Positions 20,592 through 28,435 of a stretch of DNA of 64,000 nucleotides are shown one piece after another. The notes beneath the pieces are model-generated. The model had not been told where the DNA came from. It saw only the letters and a list, made by a program, of their open reading frames with translations, and did no database searches. The position numbers and the translations under genes were made by a program. The stretch covers positions 1-64,000 of the forward strand of contig JBBQWN010000006.1 of NCBI GenBank assembly GCA_038210595.1. The letters are read 5' to 3'. The stretch is from Glacieibacterium sp038210595. GTDB lineage: Bacteria > Pseudomonadota > Alphaproteobacteria > Sphingomonadales > Sphingomonadaceae. How positions within the stretch are numbered: the first letter of the stretch is position 1; the number at the start of each line of letters is the position of its first letter.

Positions 20592-21821
20592 ATGATGATC
20601 CGCCTGTTGATCGTAGCCGCTGTTGCTATCGTACCCGCCGGAGCGCGCACAATCGCGGTCGCCGCCGGTGCCGAGGCGCAGGAGAGGTTGCAGACCGCGC
20701 TGATCGACGCGCAGCCCGGTGATACGGTCAAGCTGGCCGCCGGCCGGTACGCGCTGACGGAGGGCCTGTCGCTCGACGTGGCGGGCGTTACCATTGCCGG
20801 TGCCGGGGCTGATCAGACGATATTGTCGTTCGATGGCCAGAAGGGCGAGGGCGAGGGGCTGCTCGTGACGTCCAGGGACGTGACGCTGCGCGACTTCGCG
20901 GTCGAGAACGCGCGCGGCAACGGCATCAAGGGCAAGGCGTCGGACGGCATCAGCTTCGTCCGCCTGCGGGTGGTGTGGACCGGTGGGCCCAAGGCAACCA
21001 ACGGGGCCTATGGTGTTTATCCGGTAAGCTCGACGAATGTGCTGATCGACCGAGTCGAGGTTCGCGGCGCGTCCGACGCCGGCATCTACGTCGGCCAGTC
21101 GAAAAACATCGTTCTCCGCGACAGTCATGCCGAGGGCAATGTCGCAGGCATCGAGATCGAGAACAGCTACAACGCCGACGTCTTCGGCAATACCGCCACG
21201 CACAACACCGGCGGCATCCTGGTGTTCGACCTGCCCGGCCTGCCGCAGATGGGCGGCCATTCGGTGCGGGTATTCAAGAACAAGGTGATCGCCAACGACA
21301 CCCCGAACTTCGCCGCCGCGGGCAACATCGTCGCGCAGGTGCCGACCGGCACCGGCATCATGGTGATGGCCAACCGCGACGTGCATGTGTTCGACAACGA
21401 CATCGACGGAAACGGTGGCGCGGGAGTGATGCTGGTGTCCTATCAGGCGAGCTTCACCGACGCGACGTACAACCCCTTGCCGCGCGAGGTCGCGGTGCGG
21501 GGCAACCGCTTCGGCCGCAACGGTTTCGCCCCGGCGTTCCCGGGCGGCAAGGAACTGGCGGGCGCGGTCGGCGGCACGCTGCCGCCGGTGATGTGGGACG
21601 GGGTGACCGGCTATACCGTGCCCGGCGGCGCGGCGGCGGGCGGCGAGGCGCGGCTGGCGGTCAACGATCTCCCGATGCTCGACCTCGGGCTGAAGATGCA
21701 GGGCACGCCGGTCAGCGCGGCCAAGCCGCAACTTGTCCGGGTAGCGGCGGCGGTGACCTTGCCCGAACCCGCTGCCGTCGTCCTGCCCGCTGCGCAGCTG
21801 GCGCGCGCCGCGGCGCGGTGA
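20592..21821 (+). CDS. exported parallel beta-helix repeat protein
   Basis: A 409-residue protein with a signal peptide (MMIRLLIVAAVAIVPAGA) and successive right-handed beta-helix coils, visible as repeats ending in N or G at turns: VTIAGAGADQTILSF, VTLRDFAVENARGNGIKG, VLIDRVEVRGASDAGIYVG, IVLRDSHAEGNVAGIEI. It resembles the TIGR03805-type family that co-occurs with TIGR03806-type heme proteins. Its stop overlaps the next gene's GTG (GTGA), which supports that pairing. The start at 20592 has GGGGAGA; a second ATG at 20595 is equally possible. Location is probably periplasmic or surface. Confidence 0.87.
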   Translation: MMIRLLIVAAVAIVPAGARTIAVAAGAEAQERLQTALIDAQPGDTVKLAAGRYALTEGLSLDVAGVTIAGAGADQTILSFDGQKGEGEGLLVTSRDVTLRDFAVENARGNGIKGKASDGISFVRLRVVWTGGPKATNGAYGVYPVSSTNVLIDRVEVRGASDAGIYVGQSKNIVLRDSHAEGNVAGIEIENSYNADVFGNTATHNTGGILVFDLPGLPQMGGHSVRVFKNKVIANDTPNFAAAGNIVAQVPTGTGIMVMANRDVHVFDNDIDGNGGAGVMLVSYQASFTDATYNPLPREVAVRGNRFGRNGFAPAFPGGKELAGAVGGTLPPVMWDGVTGYTVPGGAAAGGEARLAVNDLPMLDLGLKMQGTPVSAAKPQLVRVAAAVTLPEPAAVVLPAAQLARAAAR

Positions 21822-22831
21822 GGCGGCTCGCTGCCCTGGCGCTGCTGACGCTGGCGGGCCTCGCGCCGCCGCAGCCCGTCGACGAGGCGCTGCTGCTCGC
21901 CGCCGACCCCGCGCCGACGCTCGCGGCCTATCACCTATTTGCCGATGCCGGCGCCCGGCAACCGGCGGCCGGCCTCACCCCCTACGCGCTCAACACCCCG
22001 CTGTTCAGCGACTATGCGACCAAGTACCGTTTCGTGTTCATGCCGAAGGGCCGGGCGGCCGCTTATACTGCGACCGGCGTCGTCGAGTTTCCCGTCGGCA
22101 CGGTTCTGGTCAAGACCTTCGCATATCCCGCGGCGTCGGGGGAGCGCTTCATCGAGACCCGGCTGCTGATCCGCAAGGGCGACGGCTGGGTACCGAACAC
22201 TTATGTCTGGAACGCCGAGCAGAGCGAAGCGGTGCTGAAACGCGCCGGCGCGCGGATGGCGGTGAGCTATCAGGGTCGCGCCATCGATTACGCCGTGCCC
22301 AACGTCAACCAGTGCAAGCAGTGCCACCTGACCGGGACCACCGTGACGCCGATCGGGCCGAAGGCACGCAACCTTAACGGCGACTTCGCTTACGCTGCGG
22401 GGCCGGAGAACCAGCTTGCGCACTGGACCCGCACCGGGCTGTTGACCGGAGCGCCCGCGCAGGTGCCAGCGACTCCGGTCTGGGACGACGCTCACGCCAG
22501 TCTCGACGGCCGGGCGCGGGCCTATCTCGATTCGAATTGCGCGCACTGTCACAGCCGCAAGGGGTTCGCCTCCAACTCGGGGCTGTATCTCGACCTCGAG
22601 GAAACGGTCCCGGCGGCGCTCGGCGTCGGCAAGCGGCCGGTGGCGGCGGGACGGGGATCGGGCGGCCTGCAGTTTGCAATTGCGCCCGGCGAACCCGACG
22701 CGTCGATCATCGTTCACCGCATGGAGTCGACCGAACCCGGCGTGATGATGCCCCAGTTCGGCCGCACCGTGACCCATGCCGAGGGCGTTGCCCTGATCCG
22801 CGCCTGGATCGCCGCGATGCCCAAGCAATAG
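21818..22831 (+). CDS. diheme c-type cytochrome-like protein (SO2930/HNE_0200 type)
   Basis: A 337-residue exported protein starting at a GTG that overlaps the preceding stop. It has a short signal peptide (RRLAALALLTLAGLA) and two heme-attachment motifs, NQCKQCH and NCAHCH, separated by about 75 residues. Family features include LNTPLFSDYATKYRF, a C-terminal PGVMMPQFGR and RAWIAAM. Proteins of this type occur next to beta-helix proteins, as here, but the role of the pair is not established. Likely periplasmic redox or carbohydrate-binding function; the substrate is unknown. Confidence 0.87.
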   Translation: MRRLAALALLTLAGLAPPQPVDEALLLAADPAPTLAAYHLFADAGARQPAAGLTPYALNTPLFSDYATKYRFVFMPKGRAAAYTATGVVEFPVGTVLVKTFAYPAASGERFIETRLLIRKGDGWVPNTYVWNAEQSEAVLKRAGARMAVSYQGRAIDYAVPNVNQCKQCHLTGTTVTPIGPKARNLNGDFAYAAGPENQLAHWTRTGLLTGAPAQVPATPVWDDAHASLDGRARAYLDSNCAHCHSRKGFASNSGLYLDLEETVPAALGVGKRPVAAGRGSGGLQFAIAPGEPDASIIVHRMESTEPGVMMPQFGRTVTHAEGVALIRAWIAAMPKQ

Positions 22832-22864
22832 GCCGGTTTACACCCGCGAAACATTTTCTGCGTT

Positions 22865-22880
22865 ACATGCAATTGCATGT
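22865..22880. promoter_or_regulatory. 16-bp perfect palindrome, candidate MarR operator
   Basis: ACATGCAATTGCATGT reads identically on both strands and lies 17 bases before the marR start, overlapping the expected promoter or leader. MarR-family dimers typically bind such palindromes and repress their own genes, so autoregulation is inferred. The inner 10 bases (TGCAATTGCA) recur at 23378-23387 inside the next small gene. Confidence 0.55.
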
Positions 22881-22897
22881 GGTTTAGGCTCCTTCCA

Positions 22898-23341
22898 ATG
22901 GAGTCGACGCTGCTGCCCGATCTGCGCTCACTCGAATGCGCCGCCTTCAAGGTGCGCCGGCTGGCGCGGCGTGTGACCCAGATTTACGACGAGGCACTGG
23001 CGGAACAGCGCCTGACCATCGGACAGTTCGGAATCCTCAGCTGGATCGGCCGGCAACGAGGCGTGACGATAAGCCAGCTGTCCGAGCAGCTGTCGATCGA
23101 CGCCTCGACCCTGTCGCGCCTCGGCAAACCGCTGATCAGCGCCGGATTGGTCGCCATCGAACCCGACCCCAACGACGGCCGCGCCAAGATCCTGCGACTG
23201 ACGCCGGCCGGCCGCGACCGTGTCGCCGCTGCCTATCCGGTCTGGATGGCGGCGCAGGCACGGGTCACCGGGCAGCTTGGCGAAGCCCGGCTGGCGGCGC
23301 TGCGCTTCACACTCGACGACGCCTTCGATCACCTCAACTAG
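22898..23341 (+). CDS. MarR family transcriptional regulator
   Basis: A 147-residue winged-helix regulator. The HTH region ILSWIGRQRGVTISQLSEQL, recognition stretch SIDASTLSRLGKPLISAGLV and the wing with DPNDGRAKILRLTPAGRD are typical of MarR. Such proteins respond to small aromatic or acidic ligands and repress nearby genes. A perfect palindrome precedes the gene. The ATG at 22898 is preferred over 22877 because the latter lies inside the palindrome. A string of oxidoreductase and thioesterase genes follows and is a plausible regulon. Confidence 0.9.
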   Translation: MESTLLPDLRSLECAAFKVRRLARRVTQIYDEALAEQRLTIGQFGILSWIGRQRGVTISQLSEQLSIDASTLSRLGKPLISAGLVAIEPDPNDGRAKILRLTPAGRDRVAAAYPVWMAAQARVTGQLGEARLAALRFTLDDAFDHLN

Positions 23342-23351
23342 GAGAACGACG

Positions 23352-23657
23352 ATGACCAAGCTTGCCATCACGATGTTTGCAATTGCAGCGACCTTCGCCG
23401 GCGGAGCCTCGGCTGAGCCATTGCCCGGCGTCGCCACGCTGGCCGCCCCGGCGCAGACCGCTCGCGTTGCCGGCGAGGCCGGGGTCTGGCGCTGCGACGG
23501 CACCAGCTGCACCGGCATGGCCGACTCGCGCACTGCGCTCGCCGTCGCGGCGTGCACGATGGTGGCCAATGCCAACGGCACCGTCGCCAGCTTCAGCGCC
23601 GGCGCGCAGGCGTTCGGGGAAGCCGAGCTGAAGCGCTGCAACCGCCACGTACGCTGA
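23352..23657 (+). CDS. small exported protein, CC_3452-like
   Basis: A 101-residue protein with a signal peptide (MTKLAITMFAIAATFAGGAS) and four cysteines in a mature part beginning around AEPLPG. The pattern WRCDGTSCTG followed by ACTMVANANGTVASF and LKRCNRH resembles the family annotated CC_3452 in caulobacters and sphingomonads; function unknown. A strong AGGAGA lies seven bases before the ATG. It starts 10 bases after marR and ends 1 base before the thioesterase, so it is probably co-transcribed with both. Confidence 0.8.
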   Translation: MTKLAITMFAIAATFAGGASAEPLPGVATLAAPAQTARVAGEAGVWRCDGTSCTGMADSRTALAVAACTMVANANGTVASFSAGAQAFGEAELKRCNRHVR

Positions 23658-23658
23658 C

Positions 23659-24126
23659 ATGCCGGCGATCGATCCTGAAGTGCTTCGGTCGCGGCCGGGC
23701 CTCGAACTGATGCAGGCGATGTTCGCGGGCGACTTGCCGCCCGCGGGCATCGGCGCGCTGATGGACTTCCGCGGCGGCGCAGCCGGCGAGGGCTGGGTGG
23801 TGTTCGAAGGGACGCCGGGGGAGCAGCACTATAATCCGATCGGCACGGTCCACGGCGGCTATGCGGCGACGCTGCTCGACAGCTGCATGGGCTGCGCCAT
23901 CCACACGACGCTGAAGGCCGGCACCGGCTACACCACGGTCGACCTCAACATCACCTACCTGCGCGCGATGACGACGGAAACCGGGCCGGTGCAGGCGCGC
24001 GGCGAGGTCATTGTCTCGGGCCGCCGCATCGCCACCGCCAAGGGCACGCTGACCGATGCGCGCGGGCGGCTGCTCGCCACCGGCACCACGACATGCCTGG
24101 TGTTCCCGCTCGGCGAACCGGCCTAG
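23659..24126 (+). CDS. PaaI-type hotdog thioesterase
   Basis: A 155-residue acyl-CoA thioesterase of the PaaI/YdiI group. The helix motif NPIGTVHGGYAATLLDS is the family signature, followed by TVDLNITYLRAM and a final strand LATGTTTCLVF. It likely hydrolyses aromatic or medium-chain acyl-CoA thioesters in the cytoplasm. It follows the small exported protein with one base between stop and ATG and precedes the medium-chain oxidoreductase by nine bases. Confidence 0.9.
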   Translation: MPAIDPEVLRSRPGLELMQAMFAGDLPPAGIGALMDFRGGAAGEGWVVFEGTPGEQHYNPIGTVHGGYAATLLDSCMGCAIHTTLKAGTGYTTVDLNITYLRAMTTETGPVQARGEVIVSGRRIATAKGTLTDARGRLLATGTTTCLVFPLGEPA

Positions 24127-24135
24127 ACTGGCGGC

Positions 24136-25143
24136 ATGGAGACCAACCGCATCGCGATCGTGCGGCGCACCGGCGGCCCGGAGCGGGTCGTCGTCGAGGA
24201 CACGGCGATGCCGTCGCCCGGCCCCGGCGAGCTGCTGATCCGCTGCACCGCGACCGGCATCGCGTTCGCCGACGTGGTCATGCGGATGGGCGTCTATCCG
24301 GGCGTCAAGGTGCCGTTCACGCCGGGCTATGAGGTGGTCGGCACCGTGGTGTCGGGCGACGGCTTCGCCCCCGGCACGCGGGTCGCGGCGCTGACCGTCA
24401 CCGGCGGTGCGGCGCGCTTCGCGGTGGTGCCGGCGGCCGATTGCGTGGCGATCCCCGATGGCGTCGACGATGCGGCGGCGGCGGCGCTCGGGCTCAACGG
24501 CATCACCGCCTACCAGATGCTGACCCGCTGCGTCGCGCAGCCGTCGGTCGAGCGGATGCTGGTGTGGGGCGCGGCCGGCGGCGTCGGCTCCATCCTGCTG
24601 GCGCTCGGCAGGCATTTCGGCATCGCGACCTACGGCGTGGCGAGCGGCGGACGTCGCGCTTTCGTCGAGGCACACGGTGCGACCGCCATCGACCGCGGCG
24701 GCGACGTCGCGGCGCAGGTGCAGGCCCACGGTGGCGTCGACGCTGTGTTCGACGGTGTCGGCGGCCCCAACGTGCGGATCGGCGAGGCGGCGCTGCGGCC
24801 CGGCGGCGCGCTGGTGCTGTTCGGGTTCCAGGGCGCGCTCGGCGGCACCGGCGGGTTCAACCCGCTGCGCGCCGCCGCGGCCGTGCTGACCTCACCGCGG
24901 CGCAGCGCGCAGGCGCAGTTCATGAGCGGCAACGGGCTGCGCGGCTATCTGGTCACGCAGTGGAAGGACGCCCACCCGGCCTTCTACCGCGACGATCTCG
25001 CCGCGGTCCTGGCGCTCGGCGCCAGCGGCGCGGTGGTCCCCGCGATCGCCGCCGAACTGCCGCTCGACCGCATTGCAGAGGGACACCGGATGATTGGCGA
25101 AGGCCGTCAGCTCGGCAAGATCGTGGTGCGGCCATGGGCGTAG
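24136..25143 (+). CDS. zinc-independent medium-chain oxidoreductase (quinone reductase type)
   Basis: A 335-residue MDR-superfamily NAD(P)-dependent oxidoreductase. It lacks the catalytic zinc cysteines and shows the quinone-oxidoreductase pattern: PGPGELLIRCTATGIAFADV, a TPGYEVVGTV segment, LGLNGITAYQML and the dinucleotide-binding GAAGGVGSILLALG. It presumably reduces a quinone or enone with NADPH. Its last ten bases overlap the next reading frame, indicating an operon with the SDR gene. Confidence 0.9.
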   Translation: METNRIAIVRRTGGPERVVVEDTAMPSPGPGELLIRCTATGIAFADVVMRMGVYPGVKVPFTPGYEVVGTVVSGDGFAPGTRVAALTVTGGAARFAVVPAADCVAIPDGVDDAAAAALGLNGITAYQMLTRCVAQPSVERMLVWGAAGGVGSILLALGRHFGIATYGVASGGRRAFVEAHGATAIDRGGDVAAQVQAHGGVDAVFDGVGGPNVRIGEAALRPGGALVLFGFQGALGGTGGFNPLRAAAAVLTSPRRSAQAQFMSGNGLRGYLVTQWKDAHPAFYRDDLAAVLALGASGAVVPAIAAELPLDRIAEGHRMIGEGRQLGKIVVRPWA

Positions 25144-25865
25144 CGCCAGGAGTCGCCATTGTCATCGGCGCGGGCGACGCCACCGGCGGCAGCATCGCCG
25201 CCGCCTTCGCCCGCGACGGGCTGATCGCCGTGCCGGTGCGGCGCACGGCGGACGCGCTCGCGCCGCTGGCGGCGCGGATCGAAGGCGAGGGCGGCCGCTG
25301 CGTGCCGATCGGCTGCGATGCCCGCGACGAGGATCAGATGGTGGCGCTGTTCGACCGCTGCGAGGCGGAGCTGGGCCCGGTCGAGGTCTGCGTCTTCAAC
25401 ATCGGGGCGAACGTGCCGAGCAGCATCCTCGACGAGACGGCGCGCAAGTACCGCAAGATCTGGGAGCTGACCGCGCTCGCCGCCTTCCTGACCGGGCGCG
25501 AGGCGGCGCGGCGAATGGTGCCCCGCGGTCGCGGCACGATCCTGTTTACCGGGGCGACCGCCTCGATGCGCGGCGGTGCCGGCTTCGCGGCGTTCGCCGG
25601 CGGCAAGCACGCCACCCGCGCGCTGGCGCAGTCGATGGCGCGCGAGCTGGGGCCGAAGGGCCTGCACGTCGGCCATGTCGTCATCGACGGCGCGATCGAT
25701 ACCGACTTCATCCGCCAGACCTTCCCCGAACGTTATGCCCTGAAGGCCGAGGACGGCATCCTGGACCCCGAGCATATCGCGGCGAACTATGTCATGCTCC
25801 ACCATCAACCGCGCGATGCCTGGACGCACGAACTCGACCTCAGGCCATGGAGCGAGACATGGTGA
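25134..25865 (+). CDS. SDR family protein lacking the catalytic tyrosine
   Basis: A 243-residue short-chain dehydrogenase/reductase-like protein. The cofactor site GAGDATGGSIAAAFARDG, the structural FNIGANVPS (in place of NNAG) and GPKGLHVGHVVIDGAIDTDF are visible. At the active site the usual YxxxK reads FAGGK, so the catalytic Tyr is Phe while Lys remains. This is also the state in one atypical SDR subgroup (SDR_c10-like), so it is probably a family feature rather than a mutation. The start at 25134 overlaps the upstream gene by ten bases. Confidence 0.88.
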   Translation: MGVAPGVAIVIGAGDATGGSIAAAFARDGLIAVPVRRTADALAPLAARIEGEGGRCVPIGCDARDEDQMVALFDRCEAELGPVEVCVFNIGANVPSSILDETARKYRKIWELTALAAFLTGREAARRMVPRGRGTILFTGATASMRGGAGFAAFAGGKHATRALAQSMARELGPKGLHVGHVVIDGAIDTDFIRQTFPERYALKAEDGILDPEHIAANYVMLHHQPRDAWTHELDLRPWSETW

Positions 25866-26311
25866 TCCGCCCGGCTCGCGCGTCGGAGCGCTTTGTGCTG
25901 CAGGAACTGCAGCGGCGATCGTCGCTGGTGCACACCGACACCCGCGCCGCGCTGCTCGCCGATCCCGGGCTTATCGACCTGCCCGCCTGGCACATTGCCC
26001 ATACGCTGGTCGCGGAGCGGGCGGGCGTTCCGCTCGGCTTCGCGGTGGTGCTGCCGAGGACCGACGGGGCGGCCGAGCTCGACGGGCTGTTCGTCGACGC
26101 CGGACGCTGGCGCGAGGGTGTCGGCGCGGCGCTGATCGCGGCGGCGGTCGAGGCCGCGCAGGATATGGGTGCCGCCACCCTGCACGTCATCGCCAACTTG
26201 AACGCCCTCGCCTTCTACCGGGCGAGCGGCTTCATCGACGGCGCGACGATCGACATGCGGCTGAGCGAGGCGCTCGAGATGCATCGGCCACTGGTTCGGA
26301 GGGCGGCATGA
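25859..26311 (+). CDS. GNAT family N-acetyltransferase
   Basis: A 150-residue acyl-CoA-dependent acetyltransferase. The beta-strand/pyrophosphate-loop segment AELDGLFVDAGRWREGVGAAL and the later LHVIANLNALAFYRASGF are typical GNAT elements. Substrate unknown. The ATG at 25859 overlaps the SDR stop and has GGAG six bases upstream; an ATG at 25847 is the alternative. Its stop overlaps the next ATG (ATGA). Confidence 0.9.
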   Translation: MVIRPARASERFVLQELQRRSSLVHTDTRAALLADPGLIDLPAWHIAHTLVAERAGVPLGFAVVLPRTDGAAELDGLFVDAGRWREGVGAALIAAAVEAAQDMGAATLHVIANLNALAFYRASGFIDGATIDMRLSEALEMHRPLVRRAA

Positions 26312-26889
26312 CCACCATCGAGTTCCTGTTCGATTTCGGGTCGCCGACGACCTACCTGGCGCACAAGCGCCTGCCGGCCGTGGTCGCGCGGACCGGGGCG
26401 ACGGTGGACTACCATCCGATCCTGCTGGGCGGCGTGTTCAAGGCGACGGGCAACGCTTCCCCCGCAATGGTGCCCGCCAAGGGCGCGTACATGAACGCCG
26501 ACATGGCGCGCTTCGCGGGCCGCGAGGGCATCGGGCTGACGCCCAACCCGTTCTTCCCGATCAACACGATCCAGCTGATGCGCGTGGCGGCAGGGCTGCA
26601 GGGACGGCCGGAGTTCAGCGCCTATGTCGACGCGGTGTTCGATGCGATGTGGCTGAACCCCCGCAACATGGGCGACCCCGCCGAAGCCGCCGCCGCGCTG
26701 ACCGCCGCCGGGCTCGACCCGGCGCTGCTGACGCTGGCCGAAAACCAGGCCGCGAAGGACCGCCTCAAGACGGCGACCGAGGCTGCGGTGGCGCGCGGCG
26801 TGTTCGGCGCCCCGACCTTCTTCGTGGGCGACACGATGTTCTTCGGGCAGGACCGGCTCGACTGGGTCGAGGCAGCGGTCAGCGCCTGA
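26308..26889 (+). CDS. 2-hydroxychromene-2-carboxylate isomerase family (DsbA fold)
   Basis: A 193-residue thioredoxin-fold protein related to kappa-class GST and HCCA isomerase. The N-terminus IEFLFDFGSPTTYLAHKRL holds the glutathione-binding Ser in FGSP, with the later ARGVFGAPTFFVGDTMFFGQ segment as in the family. HCCA isomerases act with glutathione in aromatic-ring catabolism; the exact substrate here is unknown. It is the last gene of the rightward string that begins at marR and overlaps a divergent paralogue on the opposite strand by 11 bases at its 3' end. Confidence 0.9.
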   Translation: MTTIEFLFDFGSPTTYLAHKRLPAVVARTGATVDYHPILLGGVFKATGNASPAMVPAKGAYMNADMARFAGREGIGLTPNPFFPINTIQLMRVAAGLQGRPEFSAYVDAVFDAMWLNPRNMGDPAEAAAALTAAGLDPALLTLAENQAAKDRLKTATEAAVARGVFGAPTFFVGDTMFFGQDRLDWVEAAVSA

Positions 26890-27529
26890 CGACGCCGCGC
26901 TGCTCGAGCCGCCAGACCAGATCCTCGAGCCGGTCCTGGCCGAAGAACGGCTCGCCGTCGTAAACGAACAGCGGCACGCCCCAATGGCCGGCCGCCGCCT
27001 GCGCCGCCTCGTTGGCGGCGATCACGCCGTCGAGGCGGTCCTGCTCGGCGACCTGCGCTGCATCCAGTTCGGCGAGGTCGAAGCCGGCGCTCGCCGCCGC
27101 GCCTGCCAGCCGGTCGCCCTCGTCCCATCGTTCGCCGCTGCCCCAGATCAACGCAGTCACCGCTTCGGCGAAGGCGAGGCCCGCCCCGCGTTCTGCCGCC
27201 AGCACGCCGAGGCGGCTGAGCCGGCCGATATAGGGCTGCTCGGCGGCGACCTCGCGGGTCGCAAAGTTCTGCACGATCGGGTCCGGCGTCGGCCAGCGAT
27301 ACGGTAGCCCCAGCCGCTCGGCGATGCGCTGGGTATCGCGCATCAGATAGGGCGGCCACAGCGGATTGACGCGCTGAAAGAAGTCCGGGACACGCACCGC
27401 CAGCGGCCGCACCACCCGCACCGCGAAGGCAACCTGCCACGCCGCCTCGATCGCCCGCACCTGGCGCACGGCGAGGTAGGAATAGGGGCTGCGGTACGAG
27501 AAATACAGGTCGACCAGCGTGTCCGTCAT
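26879..27529 (-). CDS. 2-hydroxychromene-2-carboxylate isomerase family paralogue
   Basis: A 216-residue protein of the same DsbA/HCCA-isomerase group as its convergent neighbour. It opens VDLYFSYRSPYSYLAVRQV and ends with AAGHWGVPLFVYDGEPFFGQ. The two copies share layout but not close sequence, and their 3' ends overlap by 11 bases on opposite strands. The ATG at 27529 follows a G-rich GGGGGG ribosome-binding stretch. It is transcribed toward the marR string. Confidence 0.89.
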   Translation of the reverse strand: MTDTLVDLYFSYRSPYSYLAVRQVRAIEAAWQVAFAVRVVRPLAVRVPDFFQRVNPLWPPYLMRDTQRIAERLGLPYRWPTPDPIVQNFATREVAAEQPYIGRLSRLGVLAAERGAGLAFAEAVTALIWGSGERWDEGDRLAGAAASAGFDLAELDAAQVAEQDRLDGVIAANEAAQAAAGHWGVPLFVYDGEPFFGQDRLEDLVWRLEQRGVVRR

Positions 27530-27547
27530 CGCACATTCCCCCCAACG

Positions 27548-27578
27548 AAAAAGGCCCGGCGGATCGCTCCGCCGGGCC
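27548..27578 (-). terminator. terminator of the Bax-inhibitor-type gene
   Basis: Perfect 11-bp stem GGCCCGGCGGA / TCCGCCGGGCC (27553-27563 and 27568-27578) with loop TCGC; on the minus strand it ends in five T residues. It lies 29 bases past the stop of the Bax-inhibitor-1 family gene. Confidence 0.87.
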
Positions 27579-27606
27579 CGGTATCGTGTTGCCTCAGGCG
27601 CCGCGG

Positions 27607-28350
27607 TTAGCGGCGGTCGCCCATGAAGCGCAGCAGGAACAGGAACAGGTTGATGAAGTCGAGGTAGAGCGTCAGCGCGCCCATCACCACCGACTTGCCG
27701 ACCATATCCGAGCCCTGGACCTGGTAGTACATCTCCTTGATCTTCTGCGTGTCGTAGACCGTCAGGCCGGCGAACAGCAGCACGCCGACGCACGAGATGA
27801 TCATCGACATGGTGCCCGACTGGGTGAACATGTTGATCAGCTGGGCGACGATCAGGCCGACCAGGCCCATCATCAGGAACTTGCCCATGCCCGACAGGTC
27901 GCGCTTGGTCGTGTAGCCGTAGAGGCTGAGCGCGCCAAAGCTGGCCGCGGTGGCGAAGAACGTGCTGGCCACCGACGCGCCGGTATAGACCAGCAGCACC
28001 GTCGACAGCGACAGGCCCATCAGCGCCGCATAGGCCCAGAACACCGCCTTCGCGGTCGTTTCGGACATGCGGTTGATGCCGAAGCTGAGCGCCAGCACCA
28101 GGCCGATCGGCGACAGCATGATCACCCACTTCAGGATGCCGGGCTGCATGAACACCTGCGCGGCATAGCTGTCGACGCCGCCCCGCGCGAAAAACAGCGC
28201 GACGATCCCGGTCAGCAGCACGCCGCTGGCCATATAGTTGTACACCGACAGCATGTACGAGCGCAGGCCCGCGTCGAAGGTTGCGTCACCCGAGACGGCA
28301 CCGCCGAAACGCGGCGTCGCGATGCGCGGGTCGAATTGAGGGTTGGCCAT
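27607..28350 (-). CDS. Bax inhibitor-1/YccA family membrane protein
   Basis: A 247-residue inner-membrane protein with about seven hydrophobic segments, including WVIMLSPIGLVLALSFGI, FLMMGLVGLIVAQLINMF and MIISCVGVLLFAGLTVYDTQ. The final helix region GALTLYLDFINLFLFLLRFM and the YDTQKIKEMY motif are characteristic of the BI-1 (TMBIM) family, some of which are pH-sensitive calcium leak channels. The ATG at 28350 has GGAGAGAG upstream. Monocistronic, with its own terminator. Confidence 0.94.
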   Translation of the reverse strand: MANPQFDPRIATPRFGGAVSGDATFDAGLRSYMLSVYNYMASGVLLTGIVALFFARGGVDSYAAQVFMQPGILKWVIMLSPIGLVLALSFGINRMSETTAKAVFWAYAALMGLSLSTVLLVYTGASVASTFFATAASFGALSLYGYTTKRDLSGMGKFLMMGLVGLIVAQLINMFTQSGTMSMIISCVGVLLFAGLTVYDTQKIKEMYYQVQGSDMVGKSVVMGALTLYLDFINLFLFLLRFMGDRR

Positions 28351-28435
28351 CTTGGTCACTCTCTCCGTGTATCCGGCGTGATGCCGGGATAGCGATAATA
28401 TCGGCGTTCCCGGCCCGCGCTTCAAGAGCGATGTC

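Noticed and set aside
25859..26311. Idea that the GNAT gene is an antitoxin-toxin (GNAT toxin) module
   Set aside because: There is no DUF1778/RHH antitoxin gene beside it, and it is embedded in an operon of metabolic enzymes.
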